From SAR116 cluster bacterium AG-390-L20 (GTDB lineage Bacteria > Pseudomonadota > Alphaproteobacteria > Puniceispirillales > Marisalimonadaceae), in the NCBI GenBank assembly GCA_003278095.1, contig QCHB01000011.1, forward strand, positions 17,452-81,451: 64,000 nt of DNA, written 5' to 3'. The notes below the pieces were generated by a model. The model had not been told where the DNA came from and made no database searches. It saw only the letters and a program-made list of their open reading frames with translations. Positions 32,651 through 42,155 of this stretch are shown piece by piece; the stretch's first letter is position 1; each line of letters starts with the position of its first letter. A program made the position numbers and the translations under genes.

Positions 32651-33205
32651 ATGTTTATTCAGACTGAAGACACACCTAATCCAGATACTTTAAAGTTTAT
32701 GCCGGGTGATATTGTTTTAAAAACTGGCAGCGTTGATTATTCTAGCAAGGAGTCTTCAAGTAATTCACCCTTGGCTTCTAGGCTTTTTGAAATTGATGGT
32801 GTTAGCAGAGTATTTCTTTCTTCAGATTTTATTTCTGTAACTAAAGAAACTCATTTAGAGTGGAATAATTTAAAACCCTCAATACTTACAGGAATAATGG
32901 AACATTATTCAAGTGGTCTACCTGCTTTAAACATTGAAAAAGAAATTACAATTAACGAAAGTGCCGAAGATACTGAGATTGTAAAACAGATTAAAGATCT
33001 TTTAGAAACTCGTGTAAGACCAGCTGTTGCAATGGATGGAGGTGATATTTCCTTTTGTTCATTCCAAGAAGGTATTGTAACACTGCAAATGAAAGGCGCA
33101 TGTGCGGGTTGTCCTTCAAGTACTGCAACCTTAAAAATGGGTATTGAAAATATGCTTAGACATTATATTCCTGAAGTTACAGAAGTTAAGGCTGCAGAAT
33201 TGTAA
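32651..33205 (+). CDS. NfuA-like Fe-S scaffold (Nfu N-terminal plus NifU C-terminal domain)
   Basis: MFIQTEDTPNPDTLKFMPG; MKGACAGCPSSTATLKMGIENML. Confidence 0.95.
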   Translation: MFIQTEDTPNPDTLKFMPGDIVLKTGSVDYSSKESSSNSPLASRLFEIDGVSRVFLSSDFISVTKETHLEWNNLKPSILTGIMEHYSSGLPALNIEKEITINESAEDTEIVKQIKDLLETRVRPAVAMDGGDISFCSFQEGIVTLQMKGACAGCPSSTATLKMGIENMLRHYIPEVTEVKAAEL

Positions 33206-33221
33206 TTAAACATAAAAATTT

Positions 33222-34229
33222 ATGTTAAAAAAATATAAATTAGAAATTAGTAATCTTTGTGAAAAAAAATCTTATAATATTTTTTTTATATTATCACTTA
33301 TATTATTGTTACTAAGTGGTTCCTTTGGGCTAGCTATTTTTAAAATAGATTCTCCTGTCTTCGATTTTAAATTATTTACTAGAAATTTGAAAACACCGTC
33401 AGTTGATACTGATCAATTGGATAAATTAAACATAAACAAAAACTATTTATCATCTGATCAAATTAATAATAAAGATATTGTGTCTGAATGGTCAAAGAAA
33501 ATTATGTACTATGTAGAAAACAATCTTCCTATACCAAGGATGTATTTTCCATATATCCCTAAAAACATTAATGAATTTGAAACTCAAACAAAAAAAAATG
33601 TATTTATAAGTATTCTCTTACCTATAGCACTTAAGGGAAATGAATCAGTTTTAGAAGAGAGAAAGTTAATGAAGGACGCTTTTTCATCAAATAATATTCA
33701 TAAAATTGAAAGTTTAGCAAAAAAGTACAATGTAAAAGATTTTGAAAAAATAAATTTTGGTAATCTTACAACAACAAATATAGTCAAAATTAAAAACGAA
33801 TTATTAATGAAGATTAATAAAATCCCTTTAGCTATGATATTGTCACAATCTATAATTGAAAGTGGATGGGGATCTTCAAGATTTGCTCAAGAAGGAAATG
33901 CTCTTTTTGGAGAATGGACTTGGAAAAAAAATGTTGGAATTAAACCAAAAGGAAATTTAAATGCAAACTTTGCAGTTAAAAATTTCAGAAATTTATCAGA
34001 ATCTTTAAATTCGTATATTTTAAACTTAAATCGTCATCCAGCCTACTACGAAATGAGGAAATTTAGAGCTATGAAAAATAAAACTGGAAAAAAAATAACA
34101 GGTTATGATACGGCTAATTTTCTTAACAATTATGCCGAAATAGGATTTGAATATGTCATAAAAATTGAGAATATGATTAAAAGCAATAAGTTGTACAGAT
34201 TTCGTAATGCTAAATTAGAAAGTTATTAG
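33222..34229 (+). CDS. Bax/FlgJ-like glucosaminidase domain protein, membrane-anchored
   Basis: N-terminal TM; IPLAMILSQSIIESGWGSSRFAQEGNALFGEWTW; TANFLNNYAEIGFEYV. Confidence 0.88.
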   Translation: MLKKYKLEISNLCEKKSYNIFFILSLILLLLSGSFGLAIFKIDSPVFDFKLFTRNLKTPSVDTDQLDKLNINKNYLSSDQINNKDIVSEWSKKIMYYVENNLPIPRMYFPYIPKNINEFETQTKKNVFISILLPIALKGNESVLEERKLMKDAFSSNNIHKIESLAKKYNVKDFEKINFGNLTTTNIVKIKNELLMKINKIPLAMILSQSIIESGWGSSRFAQEGNALFGEWTWKKNVGIKPKGNLNANFAVKNFRNLSESLNSYILNLNRHPAYYEMRKFRAMKNKTGKKITGYDTANFLNNYAEIGFEYVIKIENMIKSNKLYRFRNAKLESY

Positions 34230-34238
34230 AATAAAATT

Positions 34239-35264
34239 CTATTTAATTATAAATTGTCTTCCTAACCATCGCCATCTATTATTTTTCCCGGCCATAGTAC
34301 AATTAATTCTACCTCTACCCTTTAAAAATGGGCCACTTAACCTAACTTCAATTCTATGTTTTCCAAGTCTTTTTGTTTCTGTTTTTAAGCCATTATTTGC
34401 AAAACATTTTACCGCATTTTTTGGTTCTATAAGGTTTGATAAAGTAAAACCATAAGATGGAGGATTTTTTGAAAGTACTGGATCTTTAGGTGAAAGGTCA
34501 GAAATGGGCATAGGCAAGGCGTTTATTGCTAACAAAAACCTGTCCATGCCACCATATTTTTCATTCATAGCAAATCTAGGCAATTCAAACATGCCTAAGC
34601 TTTTATGTGCAACTCCTGAATGTTGACCAAAAGCTGCGATAAAACCTTGTAATTTCACTTGTTCTAAAACTTCTTGGTTATATTCGCCGTAAGGATATGC
34701 AAAAATTTCAGGCCTACTACCAATCTCATCAATAAATCGTTTATTAGAAATTGTGAGTTCATTAATTATTTTTTCTTTGTTAATTTTATACATATGAGGA
34801 TGGGACTTGGTTTGACTTCCAATAGTTACACCGTTATCTCTCAAGATACGGATCTCTTCCCAACTCATATAACCAGGCGTTTTATTATCGATTACGTCAG
34901 TGGAAACAAACAAAGTAAAAGGAAAATTATGTTTTTTAAGAACAGGCCATGCATATTTATAAACTGATGAGTAAGCATCATCAATAGTTATGACTATAGA
35001 TTTATCTTTTATAAGTTTAACATTATTTATACCGTGAAGAGCTTTTTCAATATTAATTACGTTATATTTAGGTTTTAACAATTCATTGACATGCTCAAGA
35101 AATTGTTCTTTTTTAATATTTGTTGATGGATATCTACTATCACCAAATCTATGGTACATTATTACAGACGCGTAATTTACATTCTTAATTTCTTTTGTTT
35201 CATTTTCCTGTGAATATGACATATTAGGAAACATAAAAAACAAAAGTGCTAATATATAATACAT
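34239..35264 (-). CDS. Secreted polysaccharide deacetylase-family protein
   Basis: Signal peptide (MYYILALLFFMFPNMSYSQ), ASVIMYHRFG, SIVITIDDAYSSVYKYAWPVLKKHNFPFTLFVST; ORF open to 35294. Confidence 0.88.
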   Translation of the reverse strand: MYYILALLFFMFPNMSYSQENETKEIKNVNYASVIMYHRFGDSRYPSTNIKKEQFLEHVNELLKPKYNVINIEKALHGINNVKLIKDKSIVITIDDAYSSVYKYAWPVLKKHNFPFTLFVSTDVIDNKTPGYMSWEEIRILRDNGVTIGSQTKSHPHMYKINKEKIINELTISNKRFIDEIGSRPEIFAYPYGEYNQEVLEQVKLQGFIAAFGQHSGVAHKSLGMFELPRFAMNEKYGGMDRFLLAINALPMPISDLSPKDPVLSKNPPSYGFTLSNLIEPKNAVKCFANNGLKTETKRLGKHRIEVRLSGPFLKGRGRINCTMAGKNNRWRWLGRQFIIK

Positions 35265-35367
35265 TTTATCCTCAAATATTTTATATTCAAACATTTAACT
35301 GTTGAACTTAATATATTGTAATTTTGAATTATACTACTTTTTTTTGAATGTTTATATAAAGAAGACA

Positions 35368-36084
35368 ATGATTTTTTCTATTGAAACTAGTACATCAAAT
35401 TTATCGCTTACCTTGTTTAGTAATAGTAAGGTATTTAGCAAAGTATCAATTAAAATAAAAAGTGAATTATCTGCAATAATTATTCCAACAATTAAAAAAT
35501 TCATGAAAGATAATGCAATAACATTCCAAAGTGTATCATTGTTAGTTGTAGGTTGTGGTCCTGGTAGTTTTACAAGTATACGGGCATTAATTTCGGCAGC
35601 AAAAGGAATACATCTATCTAACAAGCATATGAAAATTTTAGGAATTAACTCTCTAGCTGGTTTAGCAATGTCTGCATTAAATGAAGCAAAAAATAGAAAT
35701 GTCGAATATATTCTTGCTTCAATTGATACAAAAAGAAATGATCAATTTCTGCAGTTGTTTAAGATTAATAATAGTAACGAGTGGTTGCTACCTTTTTCTG
35801 TAATCAATAATATAAAACCAATTAAAATAGAAAATTTTCCACTTTATTTAAAAGAAAACAAATTGGTAGTTGAAAACTTTCTTTATGTAGGTTTTATTTC
35901 AAGTCTATTAAAAAATACATCATCAAACATAAATTTTTTTAAAGAATCAAACCAAATCCCTGATGCTGTTTGGGTTGGAAAACTAGGTTTATATATTACA
36001 AAAAATAATATTAATTATAAAAAATCAAAAATAGCTTTTGATGAATTTAAACCTATTTATGTTAGATCCCCTGAGATTAACTAG
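35368..36084 (+). CDS. tsaB: tRNA threonylcarbamoyladenosine biosynthesis protein TsaB
   Basis: MIFSIETSTSNLSLTL; VVGCGPGSFTSIRALISAAKGI; start moved from the ORF start 35302 to ATG 35368. Confidence 0.92.
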   Translation: MIFSIETSTSNLSLTLFSNSKVFSKVSIKIKSELSAIIIPTIKKFMKDNAITFQSVSLLVVGCGPGSFTSIRALISAAKGIHLSNKHMKILGINSLAGLAMSALNEAKNRNVEYILASIDTKRNDQFLQLFKINNSNEWLLPFSVINNIKPIKIENFPLYLKENKLVVENFLYVGFISSLLKNTSSNINFFKESNQIPDAVWVGKLGLYITKNNINYKKSKIAFDEFKPIYVRSPEIN

Positions 36085-36086
36085 AA

Positions 36087-36518
36087 ATGGTTCAGATTAT
36101 TCCATGTAAAAAAAGTGATTATAAAACTTTAATTCAGATTGAAAAAAGTATGTTTAAAAATGCTGTTTCAGTAGATGGATTAAAAAGCTTTGAAATGAAC
36201 GCATCCCATGTAATCTGGAAAATTCAAAAAATGAAAATTATAGGCTTCGTTTATTTTTTTCATGTTAAAGATGAAATAGAAATAATCAGAATTTGTATAA
36301 TAAAATCGCAGCAAAACAAAAATTATGGTTCGTTACTCATTGATGAAATAAAAAAACTGAAAATAAAAAAAATATTTCTGGAAGTATCGACTGAAAATAT
36401 AAATGCTATTAATTTTTATCTTAAAAATGGATTTCAAAGAATTGGTATTAGAAAAGGTTATTATGCTAACCAAAAAAACTCCAGCATAGATGCATTAAGA
36501 TTTTGCTTTAAACCTTAA
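36087..36518 (+). CDS. rimI: RimI-like ribosomal protein alanine N-acetyltransferase (GNAT)
   Basis: GSLLIDEIKKLKIKKIFLEVSTENINAINFYLKNGFQRIGIRKGYY; position after tsaB. Confidence 0.87.
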   Translation: MVQIIPCKKSDYKTLIQIEKSMFKNAVSVDGLKSFEMNASHVIWKIQKMKIIGFVYFFHVKDEIEIIRICIIKSQQNKNYGSLLIDEIKKLKIKKIFLEVSTENINAINFYLKNGFQRIGIRKGYYANQKNSSIDALRFCFKP

Positions 36519-36576
36519 AAAAAATGAAATATTTAGATGCTAATTGATAATTTTTATATATTTTATAGGTGCTAAA

Positions 36577-37467
36577 ATGTTACTTAATAAGGTGCGTGAA
36601 GATCTAGATTTTAAAAATTTTAATTCACAAGATTTAAATTTATTTTTTAAAAATAAATCTTTTCCATTAAAAACATTATTAAAAAATAAAGTATTTTCAG
36701 ACATAACTCTTGGAGACTTTGTTATTAAATTGGCAAATAAGAAATCAGAGTTAAAGAAAGCTCAAGCCCTTAGATACTCTGTTTTTTATAAAGAAAAAAA
36801 AGCTAAGCCAACTTTTTCAAAAAAAATGATGAGATTAGATTATGACAAAACTGATAAGTTTGCAGATCATTTAATCGTAATAGATAAAAAGAGAAAAGGG
36901 ATTAAAAATAAAATTGTAGGAACTTATAGATTAATACGGGGTGACGTAGCTTTGTCTTTTGGAGGGTTTTATACATCATCAGAATTTGACCTTACTAATA
37001 TACTTAATTCATATCAGCATAAACAAATATTAGAACTAGGAAGATCTTGCGTTCACAAAGACTATAGAAATGGAACTATAATGAAATTGCTTTGGAAAGC
37101 TATTGCTGAATATATTAAATTATATGATATAAAAGTCTTATTAGGATGTGCAAGTTTTCCTGGAACAAATATACAAGAATATTCAAAAGAATTATCTTAT
37201 TTGAGAAGTAATTTTTCTCTTCCAGAAAAATTATCAGTGAAAAGTTTATTCAATAATAACTATCCAGCTTACAATGAAGGTAATATTAATGAAAGTGATT
37301 TAAGAACTTTTGCTAATCTACCTCCATTAATAAAAGGTTATATCAGAGTTGGAGGAAGAGTAAGTGATAGCTTTTTTATTGACTATGATTTCAACACAAT
37401 AGACCTTTGTATAGTTGTTCAAACAGTCAACATAGACGAAAAATATAAGAACAAATTTTTAAATTAA
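36577..37467 (+). CDS. OlsB-like ornithine N-acyltransferase (GNAT/hemolysin-like)
   Basis: LKKAQALRYSVFYKEKKAKPTF; ADHLIVID; VGTYRLIRG; GFYTSSEFDL; LELGRSCVHKDYRNG; GCASFPGT. Confidence 0.85.
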   Translation: MLLNKVREDLDFKNFNSQDLNLFFKNKSFPLKTLLKNKVFSDITLGDFVIKLANKKSELKKAQALRYSVFYKEKKAKPTFSKKMMRLDYDKTDKFADHLIVIDKKRKGIKNKIVGTYRLIRGDVALSFGGFYTSSEFDLTNILNSYQHKQILELGRSCVHKDYRNGTIMKLLWKAIAEYIKLYDIKVLLGCASFPGTNIQEYSKELSYLRSNFSLPEKLSVKSLFNNNYPAYNEGNINESDLRTFANLPPLIKGYIRVGGRVSDSFFIDYDFNTIDLCIVVQTVNIDEKYKNKFLN

Positions 37468-37478
37468 TCAATTTAAGT

Positions 37479-38303
37479 ATGACATTTAAACAAAATACAT
37501 ATTTTAGTCCGATAAATAATTTATCATTTATAGATCATTTTATTTTTAATCTAAAGTTGATTGTTTTTGTTGTGTCCTCTATTACTCTAATATTTGTAGT
37601 ATTCCTTTTTGGAAAATTAATTCCTTTTTTTGATAAGTGGTTCCCTGTTATTTTTCATAAACTATTGATCTGGCTTTTATCAATTCAAATTGACCGTGAA
37701 GGTGAAATAGATACATCAAACAATCCTAATCTCTACATTAGTAATCATCTCTCTTATTTAGATATTCCAATATTAGGGTCTACTTTTCCTATGAGATTTG
37801 TTGCGAAATCAGAAGTAGAAGTTTGGCCATTGTTTGGATTTTTAGCCAAATTAGGTAGAACGATATTTATAAGTAGGAAAAGATCTGACAGCCTTGATCA
37901 AAAAAATAAAATTTTTAAATCATTATCCTCTGATGAAAAAGTTTTTATTTTTCCTGAAGGTACAACATCCGATGGAAATAGAGTTTTAGATTTTAAATCA
38001 AGTTCTTTTTCAGCCCTTGAAGGACAAAATTTATCTATTCAACCAATAGTTATTGTTTATTCAGACTTAAATGGAATTCCTATTAATAGGTGGTTGAGAC
38101 CTGTTATTGCGTGGTATGGTGATATGGATCTTAAACCTCACTTATTAAAACTGGCACGTTTAAGGTCTATAAAAGTAAAATTAATATATCTAGATGTAGT
38201 AAATACGAAAAACTTTTGTAATAGAAAAGATATTAGTAATTATTTAGAGAATAAAATAAAAAAAGTTTATTCTAGTGCAATATCAAAAAAACTAGCAAAA
38301 TAA
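37479..38303 (+). CDS. 1-acyl-sn-glycerol-3-phosphate acyltransferase (PlsC/OlsA-like)
   Basis: ISNHLSYLDIPILG (NHxxxxD), FVAKSEVEVWPLFGFLAK, FPEGTTSDGN. Confidence 0.92.
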   Translation: MTFKQNTYFSPINNLSFIDHFIFNLKLIVFVVSSITLIFVVFLFGKLIPFFDKWFPVIFHKLLIWLLSIQIDREGEIDTSNNPNLYISNHLSYLDIPILGSTFPMRFVAKSEVEVWPLFGFLAKLGRTIFISRKRSDSLDQKNKIFKSLSSDEKVFIFPEGTTSDGNRVLDFKSSSFSALEGQNLSIQPIVIVYSDLNGIPINRWLRPVIAWYGDMDLKPHLLKLARLRSIKVKLIYLDVVNTKNFCNRKDISNYLENKIKKVYSSAISKKLAK

Positions 38304-38339
38304 TGTTATTGTCAGTATGAGACATTTAATATATATGCA

Positions 38340-39695
38340 ATGCTAATGAAAAAACTCTTTATTAAAACGCATGGATGTCAGATGAATTTTTATGATTCTG
38401 AGAAAATGTCAGATTTGCTAAAACCACACGGTTATCAATTAGATAATAATGAAGATAATGCGGATCTAATTGTTTTAAATACATGTCACATACGTGAAAA
38501 AGCAGTTGAAAAAACCTACTCTGAATTAGGTCGCATTAGAGATAAAATTAAATTAAGAAAAGAAAAAACTGGTAAAAAGTCTATAGTCGCCGTTGCCGGT
38601 TGTGTTGCTCAAGCTCAGGGCAAAGAAATCATGAAACGTTCACCATGGGTTGATATAGTAGTTGGGCCTCAATCTTATCAAAATCTCCCAGAGTTAATAT
38701 CTAAAGTTGATCCTGTAAAAAATAACAAATACATAGATATTGAATTTCCTACAATCCCAAAATTTGATCATTTAGATTGTCATATCTCTGATAGGAGCCC
38801 TTCGGCTTTTTTAACTATTCAGGAAGGTTGTGATAAGTTTTGTACTTTCTGTGTTGTGCCTTATACCAGAGGAGCAGAATATTCCAGACCTTTAACTTCA
38901 ATAATAGATGAAGCAAAAAAATTAGTTGATTCTGGTGTTAAAGAGATCACTCTTCTTGGACAAAATGTTAATGCTTGGAATGCTGTTGGCAAAGATAAAA
39001 ATATTTGGGGTTTAGGAAGATTGATTGAAGAGTTAGCAAAAATCAAAGATCTTAAATTCATAAGGTATACAACTTCCCATCCGCTTGATATGGATATAGA
39101 GCTTATTGAAGCTCATAGAGATATTGATAAATTAATGCCATACTTGCATTTGCCAGTTCAATCTGGTTCTGACAAGGTGCTGAAAATGATGAACAGAAAA
39201 CATACTTCAGCCGAGTATATAAAGGTTATTGATAAGATTAGAGATTATAACCCTAAAATAGCAATATCCGGAGATTTTATAATTGGATTTCCTGGAGAAA
39301 CAGATAAAGATCATCAAGCCACACTGAATTTAATAAAAGAAATTAATTACTCACAAGCATACTCCTTTAAGTATTCTTCCAGACCTGGAACACCTGCTGT
39401 TGTTTTTTTTAATCATGTTGATGAAAATATAAAAAATTCAAGGCTACAAGAAGTACAAGATTTATTAAGGCTACAGCAAATGGAATTTAATAAGCAATTT
39501 ATAAATTCAACTCAAAAAGTTTTAGTTTTAAAAAATGGGAAAAAAAATGGACAATATCTAGGAAGATCTCCATTTAATCAATCTATTTATTTTTACTCTG
39601 ATAATAATCTTATTGGATCTACAATTGATATAAATGTTACAGAAGCATTTCAAAATAGTTTAACTGGTGTTATTAAGCCTAATAAAAATATTTGA
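38340..39695 (+). CDS. miaB: tRNA-2-methylthio-N6-dimethylallyladenosine synthase MiaB
   Basis: FIKTHGCQMNFYDSEKM; NTCHIREKA; EGCDKFCTFCVVPYTRGAEYSRP; TRAM-type C-terminus. Confidence 0.98.
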   Translation: MLMKKLFIKTHGCQMNFYDSEKMSDLLKPHGYQLDNNEDNADLIVLNTCHIREKAVEKTYSELGRIRDKIKLRKEKTGKKSIVAVAGCVAQAQGKEIMKRSPWVDIVVGPQSYQNLPELISKVDPVKNNKYIDIEFPTIPKFDHLDCHISDRSPSAFLTIQEGCDKFCTFCVVPYTRGAEYSRPLTSIIDEAKKLVDSGVKEITLLGQNVNAWNAVGKDKNIWGLGRLIEELAKIKDLKFIRYTTSHPLDMDIELIEAHRDIDKLMPYLHLPVQSGSDKVLKMMNRKHTSAEYIKVIDKIRDYNPKIAISGDFIIGFPGETDKDHQATLNLIKEINYSQAYSFKYSSRPGTPAVVFFNHVDENIKNSRLQEVQDLLRLQQMEFNKQFINSTQKVLVLKNGKKNGQYLGRSPFNQSIYFYSDNNLIGSTIDINVTEAFQNSLTGVIKPNKNI

Positions 39696-40704
39696 AAGCC
39701 CATTAATTTTGAATTTTAAGATAAATAAAAAAGAAATTAAAATTGAATTTCCAAATAATTCTTTAATAGCCTTATTAGTAGGAAATCATAGTATTAATAT
39801 AATTAAACTAGAGAAATTGATTGGTGTAAATATAAATTTATTCGGCAATCAGTTTCATATTTCTGGAAAACTTGAAAATGTAAATTTAGCAAAATCAATT
39901 TTAACAAATGTTTATAATAAATTATCTAATGAGAAAATTGAAAATATAAAATTTGAATATTCGGATTTTGAGACTGAATTGAGAATGTTAAATGGTAAAA
40001 AAAAGCTAGATCTTCCGCCAAGGCTTAAGATAGATAAGATTATTGAGTTAAAGTTTGAAACGTGGAAAAAAACTATTGTTCCTAAAAGTATAGGTCAAAA
40101 AGAATATTTTGAAGCATTGAATAACTATGAATTAGTTTTTGGCTTAGGCCCTGCAGGCACGGGAAAGTCCTATATAGCAGTAGCTAAAGGCATTGATATG
40201 TTAAAAAAAGGCCTTGTTGATAAAATTATTTTGACGAGACCTGCTGTTGAGGCCGGTGAAAGATTAGGTTTTTTGCCCGGTGATATGAAAGAAAAAATAG
40301 ATCCATATTTACGACCTATTTATGACGCATTATATGAAATGATGCCCGCTGATAGAGTTGAAAAAAAAATTCAATCAGGAGAAATAGAGATTGCTCCTTT
40401 AGCATTCATGAGAGGAAGAACTTTTAATAATGCGTATGTCATAGTAGATGAAGCTCAAAACACCACCTCAGTCCAAATGAAAATGGTTCTTACTAGAATA
40501 GGAGAAGGTTCTAGGATGGTTATTAACGGTGATTTAAGTCAAATAGATCTTCCTAAAGGACAGCTTTCAGGATTAAAAGAGTCCGAAAAAATACTTAGTA
40601 AAATTAGAGAAATTAAGATAATCTCTCTAAAATCAAATGATGTTATTAGGCACCCAATAGTTGCTAAAATTATTAAAGCTTATGATTATTTTAATAAAGT
40701 TTGA
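39667..40704 (+). CDS. PhoH-like ATPase
   Basis: FGLGPAGTGKSYIAVAKG; RPAVEAGERLGFLPGDMKEK; VIVDEAQNTTSVQMKMVLTRIGEGSRMVINGDLSQIDLP; GTG start overlapping miaB. Confidence 0.94.
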   Translation: MLLSLIKIFESPLILNFKINKKEIKIEFPNNSLIALLVGNHSINIIKLEKLIGVNINLFGNQFHISGKLENVNLAKSILTNVYNKLSNEKIENIKFEYSDFETELRMLNGKKKLDLPPRLKIDKIIELKFETWKKTIVPKSIGQKEYFEALNNYELVFGLGPAGTGKSYIAVAKGIDMLKKGLVDKIILTRPAVEAGERLGFLPGDMKEKIDPYLRPIYDALYEMMPADRVEKKIQSGEIEIAPLAFMRGRTFNNAYVIVDEAQNTTSVQMKMVLTRIGEGSRMVINGDLSQIDLPKGQLSGLKESEKILSKIREIKIISLKSNDVIRHPIVAKIIKAYDYFNKV

Positions 40705-41237
40705 GACTGTTTAATACAATGATTACGCGAAAAGAAAAAGACAGTCATAAAATATGGAAAAATGATATCTTAAGCGTAGAAGCTATAATAGATGAATCAT
40801 TATGGAATAAAAAATTAATTAATGATTTTCAAAAAAACTTAAATCAAATCTTAATTGGAATTTATCAAAATTCTGATTTGATAAGTGCTAATGGAAAAAA
40901 TTATGTTTCTGTATTATTTGCTGGTGACAAAAAAATAATTGAGCTTAATAAACAGTTCAGAAAGATTAATTTGCCTACAAATGTTTTATCATTTCCATCT
41001 TTATTACAAAAAAACAATGAAATTTTTTTAGGTGATATAATTTTTTCAGCTGAAACTATTTTTAGAGAGGCTAAAAGAGACAAAAAGAGTTTTAAAAGTC
41101 ATTTAATCCATCTTTTTATCCATGGAGTTTTGCATTTAATTGGCTATGATCATCAAACCGAAAATAATGCAAATGTTATGGAAAGTTTAGAAATAAAAAT
41201 TCTAGAGACTTTGAATATAAATAATCCATACGAATAA
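40701..41237 (+). CDS. ybeY: Endoribonuclease YbeY
   Basis: LNKQFRKINLPTNVLSFP; FIHGVLHLIGYDHQTENNA (H-x3-H-x5-H); start may be ATG 40719. Confidence 0.96.
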   Translation: MRLFNTMITRKEKDSHKIWKNDILSVEAIIDESLWNKKLINDFQKNLNQILIGIYQNSDLISANGKNYVSVLFAGDKKIIELNKQFRKINLPTNVLSFPSLLQKNNEIFLGDIIFSAETIFREAKRDKKSFKSHLIHLFIHGVLHLIGYDHQTENNANVMESLEIKILETLNINNPYE

Positions 41238-41277
41238 GTTAAAAATAAAATTATTAAAACAAAGAAATTATAAATTA

Positions 41278-42147
41278 ATGAAACTTAAATTTTCTAACTT
41301 TTTTAAAAAGAATAAATCAAACAACTCAGATAAAATTCTAGACAAAGAATTAGAACAATTTGTTGCAAAAAGAATTAATGCTGATGACCCAAATGGTAAT
41401 AATTTAAGTCATGAGAATGAATTGCTTAAAAATCTTGCTGGGTTAAGAGGAATAACTGCGTCAGACGTTATGGTTCCAAGAATTGATATTGTTTCAGTTG
41501 CAATGTCAGATGATTTTAATGAAATAATAAAGCAATTAATAAAAACAAATCATAGTAGAGTGCCTGTAAGAAATGAAAGCTTAGATGATATAGTTGGAAT
41601 ACTTCACATTAAAGACGTGTTAGCTAATCTGTTTTTAAAGGAAAAACAAGATATAAAAAATCTTATTAAAAAACCTATATTTGTTTCTCCTTCAATAAGT
41701 TTGTTAGACCTACTTTATGAAATGAGAGTTAAAAGACGTCATTTAGCACTTGTGGTCGATGAATATGGAGGTATTGACGGCTTAGTAACTATTGAAGATT
41801 TAGTAGAAGAATTAGTTGGAGAAATAGAAGATGAACATGATTTATCTTCAGAATATCGCCTAGATAAATTGGAAGACGGCTCTATAATTGTCGATGCCAG
41901 AATAACAATTGATCAGCTTGAAGATCTTTTCTCATCTATAAGAAAAGAAGATCTAAATGATGAAATTGAGACACTTGGAGGTTTTATAATTAGCATAGCA
42001 GGTAGAGTTCCGGTAAAGGGTCAAGTAATAAAATATTCTCCATCAGGTTTTAAATTTGAAATTTTAGAGGCAGATCCTCGTAAAGTTATATTAGTTAAGA
42101 TAAGAGGATTAAACAAAATATTCTCCTTTGAAAAACAAAATTTATAA
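41278..42147 (+). CDS. CorC/HlyC-like CBS-domain transporter-associated protein
   Basis: [74 protein letters not shown]. Confidence 0.94.
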   Translation: MKLKFSNFFKKNKSNNSDKILDKELEQFVAKRINADDPNGNNLSHENELLKNLAGLRGITASDVMVPRIDIVSVAMSDDFNEIIKQLIKTNHSRVPVRNESLDDIVGILHIKDVLANLFLKEKQDIKNLIKKPIFVSPSISLLDLLYEMRVKRRHLALVVDEYGGIDGLVTIEDLVEELVGEIEDEHDLSSEYRLDKLEDGSIIVDARITIDQLEDLFSSIRKEDLNDEIETLGGFIISIAGRVPVKGQVIKYSPSGFKFEILEADPRKVILVKIRGLNKIFSFEKQNL

Positions 42148-42155
42148 ATATTTCA

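Noticed and set aside
34674-34967. 97 aa + strand ORF inside the polysaccharide deacetylase gene
   Set aside because: Antisense shadow of a gene with clear family motifs
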